Shown: positions 18,456-27,178 of the stretch, piece after piece
Layout of the letters: each line of letters begins with the position of its first letter
Numbering within the stretch: the first letter of the stretch is position 1
Assembly: GCA_905233955.1 (NCBI GenBank)
Contig: CAJOFQ010000012.1
Coordinates: 1-35,079, forward strand
Direction of reading: 5' to 3'
Source of the DNA: an uncultured Lachnospiraceae bacterium
Lineage (GTDB): Bacteria; Bacillota; Clostridia; Lachnospirales; Lachnospiraceae
Length of the DNA stretch: 35,079 bases
Program-made: the position numbers and the translations under genes
Notes under the pieces: generated by a model
Seen by the model: only the letters and a program-made list of their open reading frames with translations
Database searches by the model: none
Told to the model about the DNA's origin: nothing

Positions 18456-19301
18456 TTACTTGATGCTGCGTCCATCGCGACGACGAACGATCAGCTTGTT
18501 GGATTTCTTGTGTTTCTTTCTGGTCTTAAGTCCCAGAGCAGGCTTGCCCCAAGGAGTTGAAGGACCGGGACGGCCGATAGGAGCCCTTCCTTCACCACCG
18601 CCATGAGGATGGTCATTAGGGTTCATGGCGGATCCACGAACTGTAGGCCTGATACCCATATGGCGCTTGCGTCCTGCCTTACCGATCTTGATAAGGTTGT
18701 GGTCGCCATTGCCCAGACGGCCAATGGAAGCCCTGCATATAATCGGAACCATACGCATCTCGCCAGACGGAAGTCTGAGTGTAGCGTACTTACCTTCCTT
18801 CGCCATAAGCTGAGCACTGTTGCCGGCTGAACGAACCATCTGTCCTCCCTTGCCGGGGTGCAGCTCAATGTTATGGATCAGTGTACCTACCGGTATATTC
18901 TCCAGAGGCAGGCAATTGCCAGGCCTGATCTCAGCATCGGGACCGTTTGATACGGTCATTCCATCGGTAAGTCCTTCCGGAGCCAGGATATAACGCTTCT
19001 CCCCGTCTGCATAGCAGATCAGTGCGATATTGGCTGTCCTGTTAGGATCGTATTCGATACCGATTACCTTAGCCGGTATTCCGTCCTTGTTATTGCGCTT
19101 AAAGTCAATCACACGATAATGTCTGCGCTCGCCGCCTCCACGGTGACGAACTGTGATGCGCCCCTGGTTGTTGCGGCCGGAATTCTTCTTGATCGGCGCA
19201 ATCAGCGACTTCTCAGGGGTATTTTTAGTAATCTCCGAATAGTCGGAGCCCGTCATATTCCTCCGGCTGGGAGTATATGGTTTATATGTTTTGATACCCA
19301 T
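18456..19301 (-). CDS. rplB: 50S ribosomal protein L2
   Basis: A 281-residue core protein near the peptidyl-transferase centre. N-terminus [40 protein letters not shown], central [20 protein letters not shown], and the key [20 protein letters not shown] loop with the functional His. Length normal. Confidence 0.99.
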   Translation of the reverse strand: MGIKTYKPYTPSRRNMTGSDYSEITKNTPEKSLIAPIKKNSGRNNQGRITVRHRGGGERRHYRVIDFKRNNKDGIPAKVIGIEYDPNRTANIALICYADGEKRYILAPEGLTDGMTVSNGPDAEIRPGNCLPLENIPVGTLIHNIELHPGKGGQMVRSAGNSAQLMAKEGKYATLRLPSGEMRMVPIICRASIGRLGNGDHNLIKIGKAGRKRHMGIRPTVRGSAMNPNDHPHGGGEGRAPIGRPGPSTPWGKPALGLKTRKKHKKSNKLIVRRRDGRSIK

Positions 19302-19315
19302 GCTGCCAGTCCTCC

Positions 19316-19615
19316 TTACAGTCCTGCAAATAACTCAATGTCCTTAGAATCCTCGGTGAGCTTGACAATAGCTTTCTTGGCCTTTGCCGTTCTTCCCACT
19401 ACCATTCCTCTGCGGCGCTTCTTGCCCTGAAGATTCATGGTGTTGACTTTCTCAACGATGGTTCCTTCGAACATCTTCTCGACAGCTTCTTTTATCATCT
19501 GCTTGTTAGCTTCGGGATGCACCAGGAAAGTATACTTGCGATCCGCCATCTCCCTCATGCTCTTCTCTGTAACAAGCGGCTTAAGTATTACATCGTAATA
19601 TAAAACTCTGGCCAT
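19316..19615 (-). CDS. rplW: 50S ribosomal protein L23
   Basis: A 99-residue exit-site protein that docks the signal recognition particle and trigger factor. Motifs: [54 protein letters not shown]. Its ATG shares one base with the rplD stop. Confidence 0.99.
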   Translation of the reverse strand: MARVLYYDVILKPLVTEKSMREMADRKYTFLVHPEANKQMIKEAVEKMFEGTIVEKVNTMNLQGKKRRRGMVVGRTAKAKKAIVKLTEDSKDIELFAGL

Positions 19616-20235
19616 TACGCATACACCTCCTCTACACTCTTGAGAGAATCCCTGGTCAGTACCAATGTCTGATATTTCAGAATATCATAGACATTAAGAC
19701 TGTTTGTCTGGGTGGTCTTGACCTGGGGAATGTTTCTAGCACTCAGGATCACATTGCTATCTGACGAATCCAGAACAAAAAGTCCCCTGTCAATATTGAG
19801 ATTCTTCATCATAGCAGCAAAATCCCTGGTCTTGATGTTGTCCATCTTAAGACTGTCCAAAACAATGAGCTTCTGCTCGTGAACCCTGGATGTCAACGCG
19901 CTTTGAAGAGCTGCACGCTTTTCCTTCTTGTTCATCTTCAGAGAATAATCTCTGGGAGCGGGAGCGAAAACAACTCCGCCGCCCTTCCACTGCGGTGCAC
20001 GGGTGGAACCCTGACGCGCATGTCCTGTTCCCTTCTGTCTCCAGGGCTTCTTACCGCCTCCGGATACCTCGGAACGATTCTTTGCCTTCTGTGTGCCCTG
20101 ACGACTGTTAGCTAAAATCGTCGTCACAGCCTTGTGAAGCAAATGCTCCTTGATCTCAACGCCAAAAACGCCATCTGACAGTTCAACTGTCCCGACTTCT
20201 TTGCCGCTCATATCATATACAGCTACCTGAGCCAT
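19615..20235 (-). CDS. rplD: 50S ribosomal protein L4
   Basis: A 206-residue tunnel protein. The extended loop GGGKKPWRQKGTGHARQGS, site of macrolide-resistance changes elsewhere, looks wild type; RAPQWKGGGVVFAPAPRDYS follows. In E. coli L4 represses the S10 operon through its leader; no E. coli-like leader is visible here. Confidence 0.99.
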   Translation of the reverse strand: MAQVAVYDMSGKEVGTVELSDGVFGVEIKEHLLHKAVTTILANSRQGTQKAKNRSEVSGGGKKPWRQKGTGHARQGSTRAPQWKGGGVVFAPAPRDYSLKMNKKEKRAALQSALTSRVHEQKLIVLDSLKMDNIKTRDFAAMMKNLNIDRGLFVLDSSDSNVILSARNIPQVKTTQTNSLNVYDILKYQTLVLTRDSLKSVEEVYA

Positions 20236-20274
20236 TGCCTAACCTCCTTGCTTATAATAAAAACGATAACCGAT

Positions 20275-20961
20275 TTATTTGCTGGTTGTCTTGACGCTTT
20301 CCTTGATAGTGATAAGAGACTTCTTAGGTCCGGGAACTGCGCCCTTCACCAGAATAAGGTTCTTATCAGCGTCAACGCGTACTACAGAAAGATTCTGAAC
20401 CGTTACACGGACAGCACCCATCTGTCCGGGCATACCCTTGCCCTTGAACACGCGGCTGGGGGTAGAGCAGGCACCGTTGGAACCCTGATGACGATGGAAC
20501 TTGGAACCATGAGCCATCGGTCCTCTGTGCTGACCCAGGCGCTTAATGGCACCCTGGAAGCCCTTACCTTTGGAGATGCCGATAGCATCAACCTTGTCAC
20601 CCTGTTCAAAAATGTCAGCCTTGATCTCCTGTGCGGGCTGATATTCACTGCTATTCTCAAAACGGAACTCTCTTACAAAGCGCTTCGGCTCAACGCCAGC
20701 CTTGTCAAAATGTCCCTTGAGTGGCTTGTTAACTCCGTGTCTGTGAGCCACATTCTTATGTCCTGCAGCATCCTTGGTCTTGACCATAACAGGCTTGTAG
20801 CCATAGCCTACCTGTACTGCTTCATATCCATCCTTCTCAATGCTCTTGACCTGTGTTACCACGCATGGTCCGGCCTCTAAAACCGTAACAGGGATAAGCA
20901 TTCCTTCCTCATCAAAAACCTGGGTCATACCCAGCTTTGTCGCAAGAATCGCTTTTTTCAT
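20275..20961 (-). CDS. rplC: 50S ribosomal protein L3
   Basis: A 228-residue early assembly protein. Motifs: [60 protein letters not shown] and [13 protein letters not shown]. It is slightly longer than the usual 209 residues at the C-terminus. Confidence 0.99.
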   Translation of the reverse strand: MKKAILATKLGMTQVFDEEGMLIPVTVLEAGPCVVTQVKSIEKDGYEAVQVGYGYKPVMVKTKDAAGHKNVAHRHGVNKPLKGHFDKAGVEPKRFVREFRFENSSEYQPAQEIKADIFEQGDKVDAIGISKGKGFQGAIKRLGQHRGPMAHGSKFHRHQGSNGACSTPSRVFKGKGMPGQMGAVRVTVQNLSVVRVDADKNLILVKGAVPGPKKSLITIKESVKTTSK

Positions 20962-20981
20962 ATTGCCTCCTTATAGAACGA

Positions 20982-21302
20982 TCACTTCGTCTTCATCTTG
21001 ATGTCAATATAAACACCCGCAGGCATCTCCAGCCTGGAAAGAGCATCCACTGTCTTCTGGGTGGGTGTTAAAATATCAATCAGGCGCTTGTGAGTACGCT
21101 GCTCAAACTGTTCCCTTGAGTCCTTGTACTTGTGGACCGCACGCAAAATAGTTACCACTTCCTTCTTAGTAGGAAGAGGCACCGGTCCGCTAACCTGTGA
21201 TCCGTTCTTGCGAACTGTCTCGATGATCTTCTGTGCGGATGCATCAACCAGCGCATGATCATACGCCTTCAGTGTGATCCGCATCACCTGTTGTGTTGCC
21301 AT
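20982..21302 (-). CDS. rpsJ: 30S ribosomal protein S10
   Basis: A 106-residue protein, also known as the antitermination factor NusE. Motifs: [58 protein letters not shown]. It is the first gene of the cluster; the ATG has a strong AAAGGAGG site. Confidence 0.99.
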   Translation of the reverse strand: MATQQVMRITLKAYDHALVDASAQKIIETVRKNGSQVSGPVPLPTKKEVVTILRAVHKYKDSREQFEQRTHKRLIDILTPTQKTVDALSRLEMPAGVYIDIKMKTK

Positions 21303-21400
21303 TTTATCCTCCTTTTTGAACGATACACGCTTCCGGGCGTATCATCATATCCACACGCCTACGCGTCAGCGGTTCATTAATAACAGCTTTACAAATATAA
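21303..21400 (-). promoter_or_regulatory. Leader and probable promoter region of the S10 operon
   Basis: This gap between the ptsI terminator and rpsJ must hold the main start of the cluster. A weak -10 (TATTAA, 21382-21377) has a TTTTTG 18 bases upstream that overlaps the terminator T-run, so the exact promoter is uncertain. A hairpin at 21343-21322 (GATAC and CGC arms with a small bulge and a 6-base loop) lies about 20 bases before the ATG and just before the ribosome site. Confidence 0.35.
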
Positions 21401-21401
21401 C

Positions 21402-21431
21402 AAAAAACTCCTGCCTAAGCAAGAGTTTTTT
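21402..21431 (-). terminator. Rho-independent terminator after ptsI
   Basis: Stem AAAAAACTC (21402-21410) with GAGTTTTTT (21423-21431), extended by a short inner GC pairing. Because the stem is A-rich on one side and T-rich on the other, it would give a T-run in either direction; here it ends the ptsH-ptsI transcript about 50 bases past the ptsI stop. Confidence 0.8.
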
Positions 21432-21481
21432 GATTGATAATGTATTTTTTCGGATACAATCCCGTCCGAAGGGAGATTACA

Positions 21482-23101
21482 TCATTTGCTAAGGTCAACT
21501 TTGCGAACCGCATCCCTGACTGATAATGTACGGCCAGGTGAAACTGAAAGCTCATCAACTCCCATACGAAGGAAGGTCTCGGTAAGGGTTGTGTCCGCTC
21601 CAAGCTCACCACAAATTCCTACCCATGCTCCGCCTTTGTGGCCATTCTCAATAGTCATCTGAATAGCTCTCAAAACTGCAGGATGGTGAGGATCGTTGAT
21701 GTTCTCAAGCTTGGCGTTCTGCCTGTCTATAGCCAGAGTGTACTGGGTCAGGTCGTTGGTTCCGATTGAGAAGAAATCAACTTCCTTGGCAAGCTCCTCA
21801 GAAAGAAGAACTGCAGCGGGAGTCTCAACCATGATACCAATCTCAGGATCCTTGTACTGTACGCCTGCGTCGTCTAATTCCTTCTTGACATCAGCCAGAA
21901 TATCCTTGATCTGATGAACTTCGTTGACAGAAATGATCATCGGGAACATGATACCCAGGTTGCCATAGTAGGAAGCTCTGAGGAGTGCCCTAAGCTGAGT
22001 CTTGAAAATATCCTGCTGTGTAAGGCAGATTCTGATGGCCCTGTAACCAAGAGCAGGGTTCTCTTCATTACCAAGATTCAGGTAATCAACCTGCTTGTCA
22101 GCTCCGATGTCAAGTGTACGGATGATGACCTTCTTGCCGGCCATGTTCTCCAAAACTGTACGGTATGCCTTGAACTGGGTTTCCTCAGAAGGGAAATCGC
22201 TGCTCTCAAGATAGAGGAACTCGCTTCGGAAAAGACCTACACCCTCTGAACCATTCTCAAGAACGCTTGCAACATCGCCTACACCACCAATGTTGGAGTA
22301 CAGATGTATGCTGTGACCATCAATGGTCTCGGTGGGCTTGTCCTTGAGTTCCTGAAGGAGCTTTTTCTTTTCTAATTCTTTTTCTAATTTCTTCTTATAT
22401 AATTCGATGGTGGTGTCATCAGGGTCAATTATGAGCTTGCCCTCTGTACCGTCAACTATGCCCATCTTACCATCCACATCCTCAGGGTAATCCACTGATA
22501 TCAAAGCAGGTATTCCCATGGTACGCGCCAGGATAGCTGTGTGGGAGCTGGTGGAGCCATGACGGGTAACAAATGAAAGTACTAATGATTTGTCGAGCTG
22601 AACTGTCTCAGAAGGAGCAAGATCATCAGCTAAAAGAATGGAAGGCTCAGTAGCTGTAAAACCGCTGTCTCCGGCATCCTGAAGGACTGCCACTACTCTG
22701 TTGGAAACATCCAGCACATCTGCTGCCCTGCCCCGCATATATTCATCGTCCATATTAGCGAACATATCCGAGAAGTTATCGCCTGTCTTGGCTACAGCAA
22801 ACTCTGCATTGATGTTCTCATTCTTGATGATATTCTGAATGGACTCAATATAATCCAGATCGTCCAGGAACATCTGATGAACTTCAAATACCGCAGCCTC
22901 AGCCTCTCCGACTTCTTTCTTGGCCTTCTCATACAGACCCTTAAGCTGATCCTGCGCCCCAACACGAGCCTTCTCAAAACGCTCAAGCTCTGCATCGACA
23001 TCATCAATCTTGGTACGCTTAACTACATTATCTCTTTTCTTGTAGATTGAAATGCGGCCAATAGCAACGCCGCCAAATACACTCTTGCCGGTAAGTTCCA
23101 T
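21482..23101 (-). CDS. ptsI: Phosphotransferase system enzyme I
   Basis: A 539-residue enzyme that takes phosphate from phosphoenolpyruvate and passes it to HPr, the first step of PTS sugar uptake. The phosphorylated residue is His187 in GSTSSHTAILART; GLFRSEFLYLE, the TIM-barrel motif SIGTNDLTQYTLAIDRQN and VGICGELGAD (with the catalytic Cys) form the PEP site. Coiled regions around 30-65 and 240-265 are charged, as expected. The ATG has a GGGGGG site. It lies 89 bases after ptsH, with a hairpin between them, and ends before a terminator; the S10 operon starts next, an unusual neighbour. Confidence 0.98.
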   Translation of the reverse strand: MELTGKSVFGGVAIGRISIYKKRDNVVKRTKIDDVDAELERFEKARVGAQDQLKGLYEKAKKEVGEAEAAVFEVHQMFLDDLDYIESIQNIIKNENINAEFAVAKTGDNFSDMFANMDDEYMRGRAADVLDVSNRVVAVLQDAGDSGFTATEPSILLADDLAPSETVQLDKSLVLSFVTRHGSTSSHTAILARTMGIPALISVDYPEDVDGKMGIVDGTEGKLIIDPDDTTIELYKKKLEKELEKKKLLQELKDKPTETIDGHSIHLYSNIGGVGDVASVLENGSEGVGLFRSEFLYLESSDFPSEETQFKAYRTVLENMAGKKVIIRTLDIGADKQVDYLNLGNEENPALGYRAIRICLTQQDIFKTQLRALLRASYYGNLGIMFPMIISVNEVHQIKDILADVKKELDDAGVQYKDPEIGIMVETPAAVLLSEELAKEVDFFSIGTNDLTQYTLAIDRQNAKLENINDPHHPAVLRAIQMTIENGHKGGAWVGICGELGADTTLTETFLRMGVDELSVSPGRTLSVRDAVRKVDLSK

Positions 23102-23139
23102 TGAATTCCCCCCTTTAAAGAAACTTCAGGAACAACAGA

Positions 23140-23162
23140 GGCGGGAAGTAAGACCCCCCGCC
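23140..23162 (-). repeat. Inverted repeat (hairpin) between ptsH and ptsI
   Basis: GGCGGG (23140-23145) pairs with CCCGCC (23157-23162) around an 11-base loop; a second CCCGCC at 23161-23166 is an alternative arm. No T-run follows on the minus strand, so it is not a simple terminator. It could stabilise the 3' end of the ptsH message or attenuate transcription into ptsI. Confidence 0.5.
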
Positions 23163-23190
23163 CGCCGTTGATAGTCTATATGCTAAGCAA

Positions 23191-23448
23191 TCAAAGATTC
23201 TCTTTGAAGAACTTCTCCAATGCTTCTGCTGCTTCTGCTTCCTGATCGCCGTCTGTACGGATGGTGATCTGCTGTCCCTGCTTAACGCCAAGACCCATAA
23301 CTCCGAGGATACGCTTAGCATCAGCTTCCTTACCATCCTTAATAATGGTAACTGCGCAAGGGAAACCTGCTGCCTGCTTCACAAACAATCCTGCCGGACG
23401 AGCGTGGATACCTTCAGGATCAGTAATTGTGTAGTTAAACTCTTTCAT
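23191..23448 (-). CDS. ptsH: Phosphocarrier protein HPr, lacking Ser46
   Basis: An 85-residue PTS carrier that moves phosphate from enzyme I to sugar-specific EIIA proteins. The active His15 is in the classical GIHARPAG motif. Aligned without gaps to B. subtilis HPr, position 46 (target of HPr kinase/phosphorylase) is Arg, in ADAKRILGVMGLG, where the usual sequence is KSIMGVMSLG; position 52 is Gly instead of Ser. Catalysis in the PTS should be normal, but regulation by Ser46 phosphorylation, and with it the CcpA co-repressor role, should not be possible for this protein. The start is ATG 23448 with GGAGGAAAA upstream; eight earlier in-frame codons lie in the ribosome-site region. Confidence 0.97.
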   Translation of the reverse strand: MKEFNYTITDPEGIHARPAGLFVKQAAGFPCAVTIIKDGKEADAKRILGVMGLGVKQGQQITIRTDGDQEAEAAEALEKFFKENL

Positions 23449-23501
23449 GATTTTTCCTCCTTTGTAATTCAATAATTCCCGTTCGCAAGAACTTAGTGAA
23501 C

Positions 23502-23510
23502 ATTGTATCA
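23502..23510 (-). promoter_or_regulatory. Predicted extended -10 promoter of ptsHI
   Basis: On the minus strand TGATACAAT (23510-23502) is an extended -10 element (TGn plus TACAAT). No good -35 lies at the right distance. A second, weaker candidate TTTACA-18-TACCAT lies just upstream (23554-23525). Either would give a leader of about 50 to 70 bases to ptsH. Confidence 0.5.
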
Positions 23511-23559
23511 GTTTTCACTAAAAAATGGTAGAGTTTTTTTCAATTTTTGTAAAAACTGA

Positions 23560-23738
23560 TTACCATTCACGACTTATCCGAAAGCCTTATATGAACCTCA
23601 AGCAGTGAATGGCAATGTGGGACGGTGGCCTTGCGGCATTGAAAGTACCGTCCCACTCCACATAATATACACTTCCTTCCGCAACCGCGCAGCACTTATT
23701 CCCTTACGGGAAGTGCGCGGTTCGTTCATGAATGGTAA
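23560..23738. repeat. Noncoding element with terminal and nested inverted repeats
   Basis: This 179-base stretch between fprA and ptsH has perfect 10-base inverted ends (TTACCATTCA at 23560-23569, TGAATGGTAA at 23729-23738). A third copy of the motif, with one mismatch over 12 bases, lies at 23605-23616 and can pair with the left end. Inside are GTGGGACGGT/ACCGTCCCAC (23617-23626 and 23647-23656) and AACCGCG-CACTT with a 3-base bulge against AAGTGCGCGGTT (23683-23697 and 23711-23722). It has no open frame. Candidates are a miniature mobile element, a structured RNA, or a compound terminator of fprA. No flanking target duplication is obvious. Confidence 0.55.
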
Positions 23739-23748
23739 CAAAATATAA

Positions 23749-24915
23749 TCAAGCCTGTGTAAGAGCTGCCTTCAGTGCGTCAAAATTCGCCTGATCAGCC
23801 GGTGTCCTGCGTGTGCGTATGGTTACAACCGGCTCTAATATATTGCAGTTCTTGAAGCCTTCGATGTACTCGCGCATCTTTTTGCCTGATGCCGGTGCCC
23901 ATGAACCATTTTCGATGATGCCAAATGTACGGTTCTGGAAATTCTTAATAGACAGATGATACAAAAGGTCGTTCATCGTCGGGAAGAGCGCTCCATCGTA
24001 TGTTACCGAAGCAAGCACTATCCTGTCGTACATAAAGCACTTCTCGACGGCTTCCGATACATCCTCAGTATTAAGGTCTATAACCTCAACAGTCTCCCCT
24101 GCTGCCTTAAGCTCCTGGGCAAACTGCTCAACCGCAGCTATCGTATTGCCATGGAGGGAAGCGTGTAATAACAGCACTCCCTTTTCCTCGGGTTCGTAGC
24201 GTGACCACGCGTCATATTTGCCTAAATAATAAGAAAGCTCCTTGCCCTCTTCCGGCAGCACGGGCCCGTGAAGCGGCGCAATCTTTTGAATGTCAAGGCC
24301 TGATGCCTTCTTAAGAAGTGTCTGAACGGACGGACCATATTTGCCGACTATATTAAAGTAATAATGTGTTGCCTCGTCAATCCAGGGAACATTGTTGCAA
24401 AGAGCACCAAAGGTTCCAAAGCCATCTGCGGCAAAAAGGATCTTCTCATGACTCTCGTAACTTACCATAACCTCGGGCCAGTGAACCATTGGAGCCATAA
24501 CAAAAGTAAGGGTATGAGCACCAAGCTCTAATGTATCCTGCTCCTTGACAGCTGTAAAACGGCCACTTACATCGGTATCAATAAACTGCGCTATCATCTG
24601 GGAAGTCTTGGCGGAACCCACGAGAGTAATGTCAGGGTACTTGTCAATCGCCGCCTGAATGCTACCTGAATGATCCGGCTCCAAATGCTGGATCACAAGA
24701 TAATCAGGGGTTCTTCCGCCCAGAGCCTCGTCAACATTCGAAAGCCACTCATCGGTCCTTCTCCTGTCGGCGGTATCCATAATTGCAATCTTATCATCCA
24801 GTATTACATAAGAGTTGTAGCTTATGCCCTCATCAACAGGATACTGATGCTCAAACAGTCCAATATCCGTATCATCCACTCCCACATAAAGAATGCTCTC
24901 TGAAATCTGTTTCAT
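23749..24915 (-). CDS. Flavodiiron protein (A-type flavoprotein, FprA family)
   Basis: A 388-residue two-domain protein that reduces oxygen to water (or nitric oxide to nitrous oxide) in anaerobes. Residues 1-245 are a metallo-beta-lactamase-like diiron domain with His77, Glu79, Asp81 and His82 in HLEPDHSGS, then a His in MAPMVHWPE, an Asp in FAADGFGTFG and a His in APLHGPVLP. Residues 248-385 are flavodoxin-like, with FMN loop HASLHGNT and the later SVTYDGALFPT and GSWAPASGKKM loops. There is no rubredoxin domain, so an external electron donor is needed. Upstream is the terminator at 24957-24978; the ATG has an AGGAGGG site. With the GPx gene it marks oxygen defence. Confidence 0.95.
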   Translation of the reverse strand: MKQISESILYVGVDDTDIGLFEHQYPVDEGISYNSYVILDDKIAIMDTADRRRTDEWLSNVDEALGGRTPDYLVIQHLEPDHSGSIQAAIDKYPDITLVGSAKTSQMIAQFIDTDVSGRFTAVKEQDTLELGAHTLTFVMAPMVHWPEVMVSYESHEKILFAADGFGTFGALCNNVPWIDEATHYYFNIVGKYGPSVQTLLKKASGLDIQKIAPLHGPVLPEEGKELSYYLGKYDAWSRYEPEEKGVLLLHASLHGNTIAAVEQFAQELKAAGETVEVIDLNTEDVSEAVEKCFMYDRIVLASVTYDGALFPTMNDLLYHLSIKNFQNRTFGIIENGSWAPASGKKMREYIEGFKNCNILEPVVTIRTRRTPADQANFDALKAALTQA

Positions 24916-24956
24916 AAATTCTCCCTCCTGATATATATGTGTATATTATTAAACAA

Positions 24957-24978
24957 GGGGCAAAAGGTGTTTTGCCCC
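24957..24978 (-). terminator. Rho-independent terminator after the GGDEF/EAL regulator
   Basis: A perfect 9-bp stem GGGGCAAAA (24957-24965) with TTTTGCCCC (24970-24978) and a 4-base loop. On the minus strand it is followed by TTGTTTAATAAT. It lies 12 bases after the regulator stop. Confidence 0.85.
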
Positions 24979-24990
24979 TCATTAATGGTC

Positions 24991-27150
24991 TTAGGAACTG
25001 TGAAGAGTATCATATATCTCGCTCATATCCCTGATAAGTATAAGGGCAACCTCAGTCTTATCGTCCTTGATCCTGACAGGCCTGATCGTCATCTCGCACC
25101 GGTCTCCATTCTGCTGGCGAAAGATCATTCTGCGGCAGTCCTTGATATTGGAAAATGCAGTACCAATATAATCACGAGATACCAACGAAAGAACTTCGTC
25201 TATATCATCCTTGTCGACAACATCTCTCATGATATCATCGTATTCTTCACTCCAACGGATAACCTTGTATCCAGCCACCGCCACCATGCTTTTTGACAGC
25301 TTAAGCGCCAGGGAACAATCATGATTAACATCCATCAGATAGATAGCCCTGAAATCATCAAAAATGGTGTCCTGCAGTTCCTTTTCCGTGATCTCGACCT
25401 GAGGAGTCTGCTCGTCATCACCGCCAAGCCCAAACTTGGAAAAATTGGCATTCGGGTTAACTATACCCTTGTGGATGATAAGATATTCAAAATCCTCCAC
25501 CGACATGGGCTGGTAGAAGAAATACCCCTGGGCATAATCACAATTGAGCTGGCGTAAAAATTCAAGCTGCTCCCTTGTCTCAACTCCCTCGACAACCACC
25601 GGCAGATGCAAAAGCTTGGCCATTTTGACAACTGATTCCAGTATCTCAAAGCCCTTGCGGTTCCCCTCATCCAAATCCAGGAACATCATGTCGATCTTTA
25701 GGACATCAATATTGACATTGGTGAGCATATTAAGGGAACTGTAACCACTGCCAAAATCGTCCATAAAGATTCTGAATCCCAGATCCTGAAGGGTGTCAAC
25801 AGCGTTATTAACAGCTTTGAATTCCTCGATATAGCTCGACTCAGTTATCTCGACCTTGAGCAATTTGGGATCTAAGTCGTATGTGGTAGTAAGCTCGCGA
25901 ATCACCGCGGGCAGATCAAATGTATAAATGTCAATTCTGGAAACATTGATGGAAATAGGAACCGGTGTATTACCTTCGTCGATCCATTTGCGAAGCCACT
26001 TGCACACCTGCTCCCAGAGATACAGATCCAGATCAGAAACGATATCATTTTTCTCCATTACAGGGATAAACTTGTATGGCGGTATGAGCTCGCCATTATG
26101 GATCCATCTGGCCAGAGCCTCTGCTCCAACTATCTTACCTGTCTCAATATCACATTGAGGCTGCAGATAAAAGGTAAATTCCTCGTTTCTAAGACCCTCA
26201 AGAGCCGCTTCGAGCCTGTCAGACTCCTCAACCACCTCATCAAGCATGGCGTGATCATATTCACAGATGCGATCCCTGTAATTGCCCAGACAATGGCTGG
26301 CCGCGATCATCGCACGGTCGTACATATCCTCAACTGCCTGCCCCGGCTCATCAATTATGTAGACACCAAATACAGGTAAAACACCCACACCTATTCGAAG
26401 GTTCTTGGCTCTGTTGACCAGACGGTTCGCTATGGCAGCAACCTTGCCACGGTCGTATGGCATTATAAGAGCAAAATCATCACCGCCCAGATATCCTGAC
26501 AGAGCTCCGTCGCTTTTTTCGACGAGGCGCAGCTGCTCGGCCATGTCACGGAGCATATCGTCCCCCTTGGCACGCCCGTAGGTATCGTTAAGCATCTTAA
26601 AATGCTCGATATCTATAGCAATAACACAGCATTGTACCTCCTGGCGGGCAAGATAGTGTCTGGCCTTGTCAAAAAATACTTCGTTGGAAGTAAGCCCTGT
26701 AAGGGAATTGATGCCATTAACCTTGTCAGCGACACGCTGGAGCTCATCCATGAGCTTGCGCTGCTTGTCATAGAGGGCAATGGTACTGGCTACGCGAAAA
26801 GCCACTATAGTGAAATTAAATGGCTTCATAATGTAGTCAATGGCACCCAGGCGATTCGCTTTTTGGATGTAATCCTCAGAATACTCGGCAGTGATCATAA
26901 TGACCGGAAGCTTGGTTATCCAGCCCCTTTCATTCATCGCCTCAAGAACATCAAAGCCGTCTTTTTTAGGCATAACAATATCAAGGAGAAGTATTGCAAT
27001 CTCCCTGTACTGCTGATCCAGTATATCCAGAACTTCCTCCCCGTTCCTTGCTTCGATAACCTCATAATCTGCTTCGAGCATATCAGCAAGCATCTTGCGC
27101 TGAACGGTCGTATCATCTGCTATTAATACCTTGCGTTTTGCTTCTGCCAT
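24991..27150 (-). CDS. Response regulator with GGDEF, EAL and C-terminal PAS-like domains
   Basis: A 719-residue cytoplasmic signalling protein starting at ATG 27150 (GGGGG eight bases upstream). Order: receiver domain (about 5-120; acidic pair Asp12-Asp13, phosphorylated Asp57 in LLLDIVMP, Lys in YIMKPF); GGDEF domain (about 145-295) with GGDDF at 222-226 in place of GGDEF and LND..GRAKGDD; EAL domain (about 310-560) with GAEALARW, SINVSR, VEITES, MDDFGSGYSS, LKIDMMF, VEGVET and AQGYFF, so all metal and catalytic residues appear present; and a PAS-like region (about 610-715). It should hydrolyse cyclic di-GMP; whether the GGDEF half makes it or only binds GTP is open. No sensor kinase is adjacent. 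It is 28 bases after a secreted amidase gene, in the same predicted operon. Confidence 0.93.
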   Translation of the reverse strand: MAEAKRKVLIADDTTVQRKMLADMLEADYEVIEARNGEEVLDILDQQYREIAILLLDIVMPKKDGFDVLEAMNERGWITKLPVIMITAEYSEDYIQKANRLGAIDYIMKPFNFTIVAFRVASTIALYDKQRKLMDELQRVADKVNGINSLTGLTSNEVFFDKARHYLARQEVQCCVIAIDIEHFKMLNDTYGRAKGDDMLRDMAEQLRLVEKSDGALSGYLGGDDFALIMPYDRGKVAAIANRLVNRAKNLRIGVGVLPVFGVYIIDEPGQAVEDMYDRAMIAASHCLGNYRDRICEYDHAMLDEVVEESDRLEAALEGLRNEEFTFYLQPQCDIETGKIVGAEALARWIHNGELIPPYKFIPVMEKNDIVSDLDLYLWEQVCKWLRKWIDEGNTPVPISINVSRIDIYTFDLPAVIRELTTTYDLDPKLLKVEITESSYIEEFKAVNNAVDTLQDLGFRIFMDDFGSGYSSLNMLTNVNIDVLKIDMMFLDLDEGNRKGFEILESVVKMAKLLHLPVVVEGVETREQLEFLRQLNCDYAQGYFFYQPMSVEDFEYLIIHKGIVNPNANFSKFGLGGDDEQTPQVEITEKELQDTIFDDFRAIYLMDVNHDCSLALKLSKSMVAVAGYKVIRWSEEYDDIMRDVVDKDDIDEVLSLVSRDYIGTAFSNIKDCRRMIFRQQNGDRCEMTIRPVRIKDDKTEVALILIRDMSEIYDTLHSS

Positions 27151-27178
27151 CGCCATTCCCCCTATGACGGTGTTAATA

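Noticed and set aside
20248-20880. A 210-codon open frame on the plus strand across rplC
   Set aside because: Antisense to rplC, with no ribosome site or recognisable domain; a byproduct of codon bias.
23617-23722. The two hairpins downstream of fprA as ordinary rho-independent terminators
   Set aside because: Neither is followed by a T-run on the minus strand, and they are nested within inverted ends, so I list the whole as a structured element.
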